A program made the translations under genes and the position numbers. DNA of 64,000 nt from positions 3,658,001 to 3,722,000 of the forward strand of contig NZ_AP017422.1 of assembly GCF_002355595.1 (NCBI RefSeq), written 5' to 3'. The notes under the pieces were generated by a model. The model saw nothing but the letters and a program-made list of their open reading frames with translations, ran no database searches and had not been told where the DNA came from. Positions 52,975 to 60,725 of this stretch are shown one piece after another; the stretch's first letter is position 1; each line of letters opens with the position of its first letter. Source of the stretch: Filimonas lacunae (GTDB lineage Bacteria; Bacteroidota; Bacteroidia; Chitinophagales; Chitinophagaceae).

Positions 52975-54301
52975 GCTTTGGATTTGCATCAAAAACTGCA
53001 TTAGATACGTAAGGAATAGTAACGGTATTGGTTTTGCCTGGCAAACAGTCGCAAACAGTTGAATACCTTATTTCAAAACGCAGGTTCATTCCTGCATATT
53101 GAATATTTGGAGTTCCAGGAGTAAAGGAAGCCGTTCCAGTTTGAGAGGAAACATTTACATCTCCTCCTGAAACAGTGCCTACAAATACCAGTTTATCGTG
53201 TTTAAGACTTTCCCACTGCCATATGTCTTTGCTTACATCTATTAATTTTACTACCCCCTCTTCCTGGGATTCGTAACGCCAGGTAAGATTTTTTAGAGCT
53301 GTCCATCGTGGATTTTTAGGTTTAGTGAAGGCAGAGCCTGCTTCAATTACCTCAGCCGGAAGAATTTCAGCAACCACCTCTGCGCCACTTTGCAATGCAT
53401 TGAGTGCATCATTACAGGCAGTTTCGCAGGGGATTTCCGGTGTAGTTCCGCCACCGCCATCAGATGACACACAATCTGAAGTTACCATTAAGTTAAGTAC
53501 ACTAATGTCGCAACCTGAAACAGCACTAACGAAATTGATAGCTTCATTTAAAATGCCAGGAGCCACTCCTACAATATCAGAAGGGCCGGTTACGATTACC
53601 TGCCCAAAGCCACTTACAGCAGCTCCAGTACTTAAGGCGGCCAACCTTACTCTGAACTCCTCCATGATCATAGTGTTTACTAAAGCCGGATCGCAATAGG
53701 TAAAGAAATCACAGGTAATAAAAGAAGTACATTGCTGATCACTCCTGGCTGCTACATGTTTTTGCTTCTTTTTGTATGCTTCTTTAAAGTCAATATTTTC
53801 TTTTTCAATGGCATTATTTACCACTTTAGCAGAAAAACTTTCAGGCAACTTTATGCCTGATTTATTTAAAGCAAGCAGCTCTACCCCCCTGCGAATTTTA
53901 TTGACGGAATCATTACCAGTGATATAATCCGCTTCGTAGTTAATTCTATCAACTTCCTTCACCGTTTTTTGGGATATACCTACACGCAGATAGCTTATTA
54001 GCATCTCTTGTTTATTGATAAATGGAACCAACATGTAATAAAGGGAATCTCCAAGATGGTTAAACCAGATGAGTCTGTTTAATTCCGGTTTACTATCTCC
54101 TGAAACCTCCAACTGCATTTTTGATAAAAAAGCGGTGTTGTTAAGCTGATTAACTATCGAGAGGATAGCAGAGTCTGCACCTGCATAGTTTAATGTAATG
54201 GCAAGATTTTTTGTTTCATGGTGAAAACTCGTTTCTTTTTTATTGCAGTTTTGTAAGGTGAATGCTAGCAAGAGGATAAGGGTTGTGGTTTTTAGGTTCA
54301 T
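52964..54301 (-). CDS. Hypothetical lipoprotein, 445 aa
   Basis: Type II signal MNLKTTTLILLLAFTLQNC with lipobox Cys 19. The mature protein has an alpha/beta N-terminal part (about 20-190), a Cys-rich middle (QCTSFITCDFFTYC, SGCDISVLNLMVTSDCVSS, CETACND) that may be held by disulfides, a Gly/Thr linker and a C-terminal beta domain (about 340-445). No family recognised. It is the first gene of a two-gene operon, overlapping the next by 11 bases. A perfect inverted repeat lies 32 bases before its start and could be an operator. Confidence 0.65.
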   Translation of the reverse strand: MNLKTTTLILLLAFTLQNCNKKETSFHHETKNLAITLNYAGADSAILSIVNQLNNTAFLSKMQLEVSGDSKPELNRLIWFNHLGDSLYYMLVPFINKQEMLISYLRVGISQKTVKEVDRINYEADYITGNDSVNKIRRGVELLALNKSGIKLPESFSAKVVNNAIEKENIDFKEAYKKKQKHVAARSDQQCTSFITCDFFTYCDPALVNTMIMEEFRVRLAALSTGAAVSGFGQVIVTGPSDIVGVAPGILNEAINFVSAVSGCDISVLNLMVTSDCVSSDGGGGTTPEIPCETACNDALNALQSGAEVVAEILPAEVIEAGSAFTKPKNPRWTALKNLTWRYESQEEGVVKLIDVSKDIWQWESLKHDKLVFVGTVSGGDVNVSSQTGTASFTPGTPNIQYAGMNLRFEIRYSTVCDCLPGKTNTVTIPYVSNAVFDANPKHDQ

Positions 54302-54332
54302 GCTATGAATTTTGATTTAATGATGTATAAAG

Positions 54333-54363
54333 ACGAATGAGTCGATGAAATTGACTCATTCGT
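54333..54363. promoter_or_regulatory. Perfect inverted repeat upstream of the lipoprotein operon
   Basis: ACGAATGAGTC (54333-54343) and GACTCATTCGT (54353-54363) form an 11-bp perfect stem with a 9-base loop. It lies 32 bases before the ATG of the minus-strand gene and is followed by A/T-rich bases in both directions. It may be an operator or a hairpin in the 5' leader. Confidence 0.5.
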
Positions 54364-54399
54364 TCAAAATTTATTTTTTTCCAAACTTGGGGGGGGATA

Positions 54400-54620
54400 C
54401 ATCAATTAGTCACCAGATCTGCCTCACTAATCCATTGAGTGTTTTAGAAAGCGTGCCTTCGTTATCAGGCATGACTTTACGCATCGATAAGTGGATTACG
54501 GTTGTAAATGCACTTTCTAGAAAAACACCTTTATCTAGCGCACAAATCGACTCATTAATAAACACCTGGCAACCGTCTTCTTTACCGGTGAAGGCATGCC
54601 GTTTGTAAAACCTTGAACTG
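54400..54620 (-). pseudogene. Possible remnant of a coding sequence
   Basis: On the minus strand about 69 codons without a stop read like protein (GKEDGCQVFINESICALDKG, TLSKTLNGLVRQIW at the end) but there is no start codon before the last 24 codons and no signal. The opposite strand is open too, with an ATG at 54345, but its start falls inside the inverted repeat's spacer. Either may be a decayed gene fragment; neither matches a family I know. Confidence 0.25.
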
Positions 54621-54661
54621 GTTCAACCTTTTTTCCTAATGTAGTTCATATTTCACGCCTG
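54613..54661 (+). promoter_or_regulatory. TTGAA-N4-TTCAA operator and conserved promoter block of the SDR gene
   Basis: TTGAACTGGTTCAA (54613-54626) is a 14-base palindrome followed by a block ending CACGCCTG. The same palindrome and the same block, at identical spacing, precede the AhpD-like gene (56184-56232); about four fifths of the 49 bases agree. TTGAA-N4-TTCAA-type palindromes fit Crp/Fnr-family binding; the gene of such a regulator lies between the two. Confidence 0.6.
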
Positions 54662-54699
54662 CCATTTACGGGAGCTTCGCTGTATCAAATGAAGATATC

Positions 54700-55458
54700 A
54701 TGGAAAGCAAAGGTAAATTACAGGGCAAGGTAGCCCTTATCACGGGTGCCGCTAAGGGCATAGGCGCAGGTATTGCCAAAAGATACGCCGCAGAAGGCGC
54801 AGCGGTAGTAGTGAACTACGCCAATAGTAAAACAGAAGCCGAAAAGGTAGTGGCGGCTATTGTAGCCAATGGCGGCAAGGCCATTGCCCTGCAGGGTAAT
54901 GTAGCGGATGCGGAAGCCGTGAAAAGGCTACTGGAAAATACACGGGAGCATTTTGGCGGTCTGGATATACTGGTGAATAACGCGGGCATCTACTCCTTTG
55001 CGGGCATCGAGGAAATTAGCGAAACCTCTTTTCACAATATGTTTAACACCAACGTACTGGGCAGCATACTTACTATTCAGCAGGCAGTAAAATTAATGGG
55101 TACGCGGGGCGGCACTATTATCAATGTAGGATCGGTGGTAAGCACGCTTGACATGCCCACCTCCCTGGTATACACTGCCACCAAATATGCAGTAGATGCT
55201 ATCACACGCATTCTTGCCAAAGAGCTGGGGCCTAAAAACATTCGCGTTAACTCCATCAATCCCGGTTTAATTGAAACAGAAGGCACCTATGCTTCGGGTG
55301 TAATGAAGGGGGAAGCGGAAAAATGGCATTTATCAGAAACACCGCTGGGTCGTATAGGGCAGCCGGATGATATAGCTAAAGTAGCTGTATTCCTGGCCTC
55401 GGAAGATAGCTATTGGGTAAATGGTGAGGTGATTGCCGTAGCAGGCGGACAGCGGTAA
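54700..55458 (+). CDS. SDR-family oxidoreductase (FabG-like)
   Basis: A 252-residue classical short-chain dehydrogenase. NAD(P)-binding TGAAKGIGAGIA (16-27), NNAGIY (about 90-95), catalytic Ser in GSVVSTLDMP and YTATKYA (Tyr about 158, Lys 162), then INPGLIETEG. The residues NYANSKTE after the second strand suggest NADP(H). It reduces or oxidises a small carbonyl or alcohol; FabG-like numbering does not decide which. A Crp/Fnr-type regulator gene follows and the promoter block is shared with the later AhpD-like gene, pointing to a small stress- or redox-response regulon. Confidence 0.9.
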   Translation: MESKGKLQGKVALITGAAKGIGAGIAKRYAAEGAAVVVNYANSKTEAEKVVAAIVANGGKAIALQGNVADAEAVKRLLENTREHFGGLDILVNNAGIYSFAGIEEISETSFHNMFNTNVLGSILTIQQAVKLMGTRGGTIINVGSVVSTLDMPTSLVYTATKYAVDAITRILAKELGPKNIRVNSINPGLIETEGTYASGVMKGEAEKWHLSETPLGRIGQPDDIAKVAVFLASEDSYWVNGEVIAVAGGQR

Positions 55459-55493
55459 GCTATTTCCCCACGCGGTTGGGCTACACGCTTTTT

Positions 55494-55537
55494 GAAGTCA
55501 TATGATGACGGAGCAACTCCTGTGATCATATGACTTC
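55494..55537. promoter_or_regulatory. Long inverted repeat before the Crp/Fnr regulator gene
   Basis: GAAGTCATATGAT (55494-55506) and ATCATATGACTTC (55525-55537) form a perfect 13-bp stem; the 18-base loop holds a further GGAG/CTCC pair. No T-run follows, so this is not an ordinary terminator. It lies between the SDR stop and the regulator start and may be an operator or RNA hairpin. Confidence 0.55.
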
Positions 55538-55573
55538 CTGCATTTACCCCTGCACCGCAACCCCGCAATACTT

Positions 55574-55581
55574 TACTTTTG
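55574..55581 (+). promoter_or_regulatory. Candidate -7 box of the Crp/Fnr regulator gene
   Basis: TACTTTTG matches the Bacteroidota -7 consensus TAnnTTTG and lies 24 bases before the ATG at 55606. A TTG -33 box at the usual spacing is not evident. Confidence 0.4.
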
Positions 55582-55605
55582 TTATTTACAACCACCAGCA
55601 ACGGT

Positions 55606-56187
55606 ATGGATACAATAAAAGACTATATACTGCGCACCGCAGCATTATCAGAGGAAGAAGTGAACCAGTTTGTAAGCAGCTTTACCCCCGTAAAGGCAAA
55701 GCGGCGGCAGTTTATTGTGCAACCCGGCTTTGTGGCGCGTCATCGCTATTTTGTGGTAAAGGGAGCCTTACGTGCTTACGTGATTGGGGAAGAAGGCCAG
55801 GAATATACCATTCAACTGGCTATTGAAGACTGGTGGATCTCTGATTACAACAGTTACATATACCAGCAACCCGCCACCATGTTTGTAATGGCTATGGAAG
55901 ATTGCGAACTGCTACAGATAAGTCATGAAGATGAATGGAAGCTAAAAGCCACATCGCATCGCTTTGAAACATTTTTCCGCCAAATGGCAGAGCGCTCCAC
56001 CGCGTTTATGCAGCGCCGCATCATCACCAACCTTACCCAATCAGCCGAAGAACGTTACGATCATTTTATGGCGCAATACCCACTTATCAACGAACGGATG
56101 CCGCAATATGTTATCGCTTCTTACCTGGGCATGACCACCGAGTTTTTATCTAAGATCAGGAACAATAAGGTGTCTCGGAAATCTTGA
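55606..56187 (+). CDS. Crp/Fnr-family transcriptional regulator
   Basis: A 193-residue regulator (start MDTIKDYILRTAALSEEEVN; the frame is open 9 codons upstream but that includes the -7 box). Cyclic-nucleotide-binding-type beta roll about 15-125 with RRQFIVQPGFVARHRYFVVK, GALRAYVIGEEGQEYTIQLA; the phosphate-binding motif of true Crp is not intact and no Fnr cysteine cluster is present, as in most Bacteroidota members. HTH at the C terminus (PQYVIASYLGMTTEFLSKIR). Located between two genes with an identical upstream palindrome, which makes it their probable regulator. Confidence 0.85.
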   Translation: MDTIKDYILRTAALSEEEVNQFVSSFTPVKAKRRQFIVQPGFVARHRYFVVKGALRAYVIGEEGQEYTIQLAIEDWWISDYNSYIYQQPATMFVMAMEDCELLQISHEDEWKLKATSHRFETFFRQMAERSTAFMQRRIITNLTQSAEERYDHFMAQYPLINERMPQYVIASYLGMTTEFLSKIRNNKVSRKS

Positions 56188-56232
56188 ACTACTTCAAGCT
56201 TCTTTCCTAATCTACTTCATTGTTCACGCCTG
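56184..56232 (+). promoter_or_regulatory. Second copy of the TTGAA-N4-TTCAA promoter block
   Basis: TTGAACTACTTCAA (56184-56197) overlaps the regulator stop codon by four bases and is followed by the conserved block ending CACGCCTG, aligned base for base with 54613-54661. The AhpD-like gene starts 58 bases later (38 at the first copy). Confidence 0.6.
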
Positions 56233-56290
56233 TTTTCTGAGGCAGTTTTGTAATGTCAATAACGACATAAACATACAAATATAAACACTC

Positions 56291-56839
56291 ATGAACACAG
56301 CAACTACCACCACCTTCAGCGTACCTACCCGTGCAGAAGTATCCGCCAACAACCAGGCTATTTTCGACAACCTGCAAAAAGGACTGGGCTTTGTACCTAA
56401 CCTCTATGCCTACTTTGGTAAAAATGAAACAGCCCTGGGCGATTACCTGGCTTTGCAAAACCGCAAAAGCAGTTTAAAAGGTAAAGAAAGAGAAGTAATA
56501 AACCTGGTTACCAGCCAGATCAACGGCTGTGTATACTGTCAATCGGCCCACACGGTATTAGGCAAAATGAATGGTTTTAGCGATGCCGAGATACTGGAAA
56601 TCAGAAGCGGGCATGCTTCCTTCGACAGCAAACTGGATGCCCTGGCCCGCTTTACGGCTTCGGTAGTAGAAAACCGTGGTAAAGCCACCGCAGCCGCTAT
56701 TAACGCTTTTTATGCCGCCGGCTACCAGGAGCACCATATGATTGATGTGGTAATGGTGATTGGTGATAAAATCATCAGCAACTACCTGCATAACCTTACC
56801 CACCTGGAAGTAGACTTTCCTTTGGCAGAAGCGCTGTAA
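56291..56839 (+). CDS. AhpD-like carboxymuconolactone decarboxylase family protein
   Basis: A 182-residue all-helical protein of the CMD/AhpD fold. The redox motif is GCVYCQSAHTVLGK: two Cys separated by two residues (about 80 and 83) and a following His, the alkylhydroperoxidase active site. N-terminal half has the PTRAEVSANNQAIFDNLQKG element of the peroxidase-related subfamily and LGFVPNLYAYFGKNE. Probably reduces hydroperoxides or couples thiol redox. It shares its promoter block with the SDR gene, pointing to joint control by the Crp/Fnr-type regulator. A terminator follows. Confidence 0.88.
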   Translation: MNTATTTTFSVPTRAEVSANNQAIFDNLQKGLGFVPNLYAYFGKNETALGDYLALQNRKSSLKGKEREVINLVTSQINGCVYCQSAHTVLGKMNGFSDAEILEIRSGHASFDSKLDALARFTASVVENRGKATAAAINAFYAAGYQEHHMIDVVMVIGDKIISNYLHNLTHLEVDFPLAEAL

Positions 56840-56875
56840 GGTAGTGTAGCCACTTAATGGCACCCTAATAAAACA

Positions 56876-56908
56876 AACAAGCACCTTCTCAGCAGGAAGG
56901 TGCTTGTT
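56876..56908. terminator. Hairpin terminator after the AhpD-like gene
   Basis: AACAAGCACCTTC (56876-56888) pairs perfectly with GAAGGTGCTTGTT (56896-56908), loop TCAGCAG, then ATTATCTTATTC. It lies between convergent genes and probably ends both transcripts. Confidence 0.85.
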
Positions 56909-56914
56909 ATTATC

Positions 56915-58447
56915 TTATTCAGTCTTCTTAGGTAAGGTAATAGGTATTCCTACTTTTAACCCAATACTTATATTTCGTTTTTCAAAATCGCTTTTTGACT
57001 CTTCAATGCCTGTCGCAAGGGATGTGCGTTGTTTATCCGTAAAATCGGCATATTTAAAATAGGTAATAATAGAAAGTAAGGTTTTGTCTTTATCCCGGTT
57101 ATTAATATTGAAAATAAAACCTCCTTCTGCGCCAGCTTTAAAAGTATCATCTGCTCTACCCACCACTTTTGGCAGTTTGTACAAATCACTTTGACCTATG
57201 GTGCCAGAAAGATATAGTCCAGGAATCAGGCTACCTAATGGAAGTATGTATAACTCTATAGCCAGTTGCTTTTCCAATCCCGTTTTTATATCACTGTTAT
57301 TATAAGCAGATCCCGCGACAACCTTCTCTGTTACAGATGGAGCATACTCGAAAAACGGAGTTTTATTTTCATAATTGTAAGGAGTAAGGTTTCCTAAATT
57401 ATTAGTGTGAGAGATTGTAGCGCCCAGCCTTGCTAATATGGCGAATTTATTAGGAGTTACACAATATCTATTCAGATAAGCGGAAGCGCCATATGAAAAA
57501 CGGTAGTCTGACTTAAAGTACATGGAGTCAATATCATCATATTTTGTATAATACTCATTCGCTTTATCCGACCGAAAAAAGGGGCTAAAAGTCCACCATA
57601 AATATTTTTTCTTCGTCCAGATAGAACTGGAATTAACTATCATTTTATCCAGTGTTTCTTCATATAACCCACTGTATACCTTTTCATACTTCTTGTACAA
57701 GACGGTAACTTCATCGTAATAAGTATCGATTATAATTGCCCCTTCCCCTTTCGATCCTTTTATTACGGTATCTGCTTCTGGCAAATAATTCAAAATTTGT
57801 CCCCAGGTTTTACCGGAAGTATCTATCGTTAGTCCTGACTGTTTGATAATTTTAGGAATGAAGTAAGCAGCAATTGCCCTATGACTATCCTTTATTGACT
57901 TCACTTCTTTGGGAAGCTTTTTGGGTTGACCTAACACTTTCAGATGAAGATTATATAGCGAAGTGATAACAAATACTGTATCAATTACCCTGGCTTTATA
58001 CTCGGTAGCAAGCGTATTTTTTGCATGCAGTAGCTGTAATTTCGGATGTGATTCTGTTTTTGTCCCATACTTAGCGCTATTGCACCAGGTAATTCTGTGA
58101 AAAGAAGGCTTTATTTCATAAGCCGAATTACCCGTGCTAAATCCCCCTTTAAAGAAACTAAAGTTACGATCAGTAACTCCACCTTTCAATTCAAAACCTA
58201 TAATATCAAAGGGATTCCACCATTTGTCTTTTGTTGGAAACATTCCGGAAATAGTACCTTCTGGTTTTGACACATCCACTTTTACACCACTTACGGGCGT
58301 ACTTTCTCCTACAACGGCGTAAGTAATATCCTGTACAATCATCCTGGTAAAAGCGGCAGAAGGAAGTGGCTTATCAAGTGTAGCTTTCTGCGTAATACCC
58401 GACTGCGTAGCCATCATAAGAATTACAAGCAAACTTATTTTTTTCAT
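56915..58447 (-). CDS. Hypothetical exported protein, 510 aa
   Basis: Signal peptide MKKISLLVILMMATQSGITQ, then about 490 residues with no cysteines of note and no membrane helices; the second half is beta-strand rich with aromatic ends (FSYGASAYLNRYCVTP, KQLAIELYILPLGSLIPGLY, LLSIITYFKYADFTDKQRTS), which would fit an outer-membrane or surface beta domain. The N-terminal part holds VGESTPVSGVKVDVSKPEGT. A 44-base fragment highly similar to the DNA of this motif lies at 62534-62577. No family recognised. Composition is AT-richer than the surroundings. Confidence 0.65.
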   Translation of the reverse strand: MKKISLLVILMMATQSGITQKATLDKPLPSAAFTRMIVQDITYAVVGESTPVSGVKVDVSKPEGTISGMFPTKDKWWNPFDIIGFELKGGVTDRNFSFFKGGFSTGNSAYEIKPSFHRITWCNSAKYGTKTESHPKLQLLHAKNTLATEYKARVIDTVFVITSLYNLHLKVLGQPKKLPKEVKSIKDSHRAIAAYFIPKIIKQSGLTIDTSGKTWGQILNYLPEADTVIKGSKGEGAIIIDTYYDEVTVLYKKYEKVYSGLYEETLDKMIVNSSSIWTKKKYLWWTFSPFFRSDKANEYYTKYDDIDSMYFKSDYRFSYGASAYLNRYCVTPNKFAILARLGATISHTNNLGNLTPYNYENKTPFFEYAPSVTEKVVAGSAYNNSDIKTGLEKQLAIELYILPLGSLIPGLYLSGTIGQSDLYKLPKVVGRADDTFKAGAEGGFIFNINNRDKDKTLLSIITYFKYADFTDKQRTSLATGIEESKSDFEKRNISIGLKVGIPITLPKKTE

Positions 58448-58580
58448 AAACAGTGCTGTTAATGTAAAATTGTTTGAGTATATAAAATATTAAAATAAAT
58501 ACCTATACTACTAACCTCACAGCATTACTATATCTCCACTTTTGTAGTGCAACCAAAATTAATATTCTACATTAACAAAT

Positions 58581-58604
58581 AAAATAACTGTTTTCAGTTA
58601 TTTT
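58581..58604 (-). terminator. Hairpin terminator of the S41 peptidase unit
   Basis: Perfect 10-bp stem AAAATAACTG/CAGTTATTTT with a four-base loop, followed on the minus strand by ATTTGTT. It lies 55 bases after the small minus-strand gene's stop. Confidence 0.6.
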
Positions 58605-58658
58605 GTTGTTCACTTTTATGGTAGCAAACCTATTTTCAAATGTTTTTATAATGTAACA

Positions 58659-58889
58659 TTAGTCATTCATCCATTGGAAATCAGCACACATTTTGGCGTT
58701 GTCCACAAAATACTTTAGAACCCGGGCGGTGCTTTCAAACCCTATAAGACAATTTGCAGGCAAAGTAGCCTTCACTTTGGTAGCTACCTGCACAGTTACT
58801 TTCGCAGCACTCTTTTTTCGGCCTGCTGCCATATAATAATGTTTTCCTTTTTTCATATCAATATACTTAACTACGTATTGCTCCTCCAT
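58659..58889 (-). CDS. Small hypothetical protein after the S41 peptidase
   Basis: A 76-residue basic protein (MEEQYVVKYIDMKKGKHYYM, KSAAKVTVQVATKVKATLPA, ending CADFQWMND) that overlaps the end of the peptidase gene by 23 bases, so it would be co-translated. No signal peptide or family is recognised; the frame could also be chance, but the hairpin terminator placed after it rather than after the peptidase gene favours a real gene. Confidence 0.4.
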   Translation of the reverse strand: MEEQYVVKYIDMKKGKHYYMAAGRKKSAAKVTVQVATKVKATLPANCLIGFESTARVLKYFVDNAKMCADFQWMND

Positions 58890-60570
58890 CCCTCCCCACC
58901 AGCTCCAAGGCCTTTTCCAATACCGGATCGCGATCGTTTACCATATCCTCCACCGTACAGGGCACTTTCACATCAATAGGTATTCCGCAGCGTTGCGTCT
59001 CTCTCCCATCAGGAAAATAGATACCCAGACCAGAGAACGCTATGGCATAGCCACCAGGCAATAGGGTTCGGGTTACATTGCCGTCTGCACCTGCGGAGGG
59101 TGTGCCTATTACGATTACGTGGCTGGCGGTAAGCAGGGTCATGCAAGCCCACTCCGCGGCGCTTTGGGTTCTGCTGTCTACCAATAGCAGCACCTTTCCT
59201 TTGTAGGCGTTGGGGTTAGGCTTGCCTACCTGGTGGTAGCTGGTTCCTTCGTTCGCAACGGTATAGTGAAATCTGCCGGGGTAGCTGTAATCGGGGTAGG
59301 TAATCCGGGCGTATAGCGCTGGCCGGGGCAGCAGGTAATTGGGTACACGATAGATGCCGGCTCCGTTGGCGGGATAGTTGCGCATATCAAATATAATGGC
59401 TTTGGCAGGCATCAGCAACTGCATGATGCTATCCAGATTGCGGCTAGTGAGGTTGCTGAAAAACACATAGCCGATATTGCCGTTCAGCATCTTGCAGGTA
59501 TCGCTGCTGCGCATGTGAAAAAAATGGAGATAGTCTTTTAAAAAATCCCTTTCTACCTGCTGTAAATTGGCGCTCATCTTTGTTCCATCTTTATTGGTAC
59601 CGCGGTAATGGGCCTTGCGGGCAAAGGTGTTGAGCACAAAGGCGTGCATGGTTTTCAGCTTTCCCCCAGCGTTGGAAGCAGGCACATACGGCCAGTACTT
59701 TTTTATCAATTGCCGGATGGGTACGCCGTTGACATGCGTAAGCACCGCGCCCACCTGCAGGCCGGAAGGGCGGGTAAGGTTACTGTTGGTCAGTTGCGTG
59801 ACTACGGCTTTGCCCGCTACCAACCGGAAATAAAAAGGAGGTGCATACTTACCGGCGATGGTGTGGTACACTTCCGGCCACAAGCCTCCGTGTGAGTCGT
59901 TAATAGCAGCGGCCATGCGGGCGATACACTGGTGCCAGCTAAGGGTATCTTTGGCGTGGATGACAACGGGTATCAGCTGGCGCAGCACATTTTGCCAGGG
60001 TTGACCAATGGCGTATTTGTAGGGATAATAGTATTGTATCACGTTCCAGAACCGGAACAGCGCTAACAGGCGGTAATGCACATCGGGCAGTAGCATCTGT
60101 TTGTAAGGCTGCTCGTTAGGGGTGGTAACAGTGCTGTCTGTGCCATCGCCGGGAAGGGCATAATAGTTCATGCCTCTATGGGGGTGCGTGGCTATGTAGT
60201 AAACCTGTTGCTGTTGCCCTGGGGTGAGGTAGTGGCACTGGTGTATCCAGCGGAGCGTATGGTTTCTGTAGCGCATAGGGTTATCAGCCTGGGGGGCATA
60301 CCAGGCGGCGGTATCTTTTCCGGGTACTGCCAATAGCGCGGCTATGGTGGTGGTGAAGGGTGTGGTATGCCTGGGGTTGAGTACCTGTTGCAGGGAGGAA
60401 ACCAGCACACTGTCCCAGTTATAACGCCCGCTGGCAACGGTGGGGTGATAGTATTTTAATAGTCCCCATACCTGGGCCAGTTCGGCCAGCTGGCGCACTT
60501 GTGTTTTAGACTGTGCGTTGCCGTGGGTGGTAGCTATCAACAGCAGTAGCGCGAGGCAGATTCTTTTCAT
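58867..60570 (-). CDS. S41-family (C-terminal processing-like) peptidase, exported
   Basis: A 567-residue exported peptidase. Signal MKRICLALLLLIATTHGNAQ; N-terminal helical region (LAELAQVWGLLKYYHPTVAS is characteristic of Bacteroidota S41 proteins); PDZ-like region about 240-300 (GLQVGAVLTHVNGVPIRQL); S41 catalytic domain about 340-560 with GNIGYVFFSNLTSR, MPAKAIIFDMRNYPANG and LLLVDSRTQSAAEWACM, where the Ser near residue 469 is the nucleophile position, followed by TPSAGADGNVTRTLLPGGYA. Role is probably turnover of envelope or imported peptides. It is divergent from the LytS gene. Confidence 0.87.
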   Translation of the reverse strand: MKRICLALLLLIATTHGNAQSKTQVRQLAELAQVWGLLKYYHPTVASGRYNWDSVLVSSLQQVLNPRHTTPFTTTIAALLAVPGKDTAAWYAPQADNPMRYRNHTLRWIHQCHYLTPGQQQQVYYIATHPHRGMNYYALPGDGTDSTVTTPNEQPYKQMLLPDVHYRLLALFRFWNVIQYYYPYKYAIGQPWQNVLRQLIPVVIHAKDTLSWHQCIARMAAAINDSHGGLWPEVYHTIAGKYAPPFYFRLVAGKAVVTQLTNSNLTRPSGLQVGAVLTHVNGVPIRQLIKKYWPYVPASNAGGKLKTMHAFVLNTFARKAHYRGTNKDGTKMSANLQQVERDFLKDYLHFFHMRSSDTCKMLNGNIGYVFFSNLTSRNLDSIMQLLMPAKAIIFDMRNYPANGAGIYRVPNYLLPRPALYARITYPDYSYPGRFHYTVANEGTSYHQVGKPNPNAYKGKVLLLVDSRTQSAAEWACMTLLTASHVIVIGTPSAGADGNVTRTLLPGGYAIAFSGLGIYFPDGRETQRCGIPIDVKVPCTVEDMVNDRDPVLEKALELVGRDGGAIRS

Positions 60571-60725
60571 GGTTCAATATTAGTTGGGCCGGGTGTGGCG
60601 GGGATATTTGTTCGATGAACCTGGTGAACGGCTGGCTGAACAGGCGGGTTACCTGTTTCAACGGGTGAAATAAAAAGTTCACCCAAAAAGTTTCGGCTAT
60701 TTACCGGGGATTGGTATTTTACCGC

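Noticed and set aside
54345-54608. 87-codon plus-strand frame
   Set aside because: Begins in the loop of an inverted repeat and ends in low-complexity sequence; the opposite strand is equally open, so at most a gene relic.
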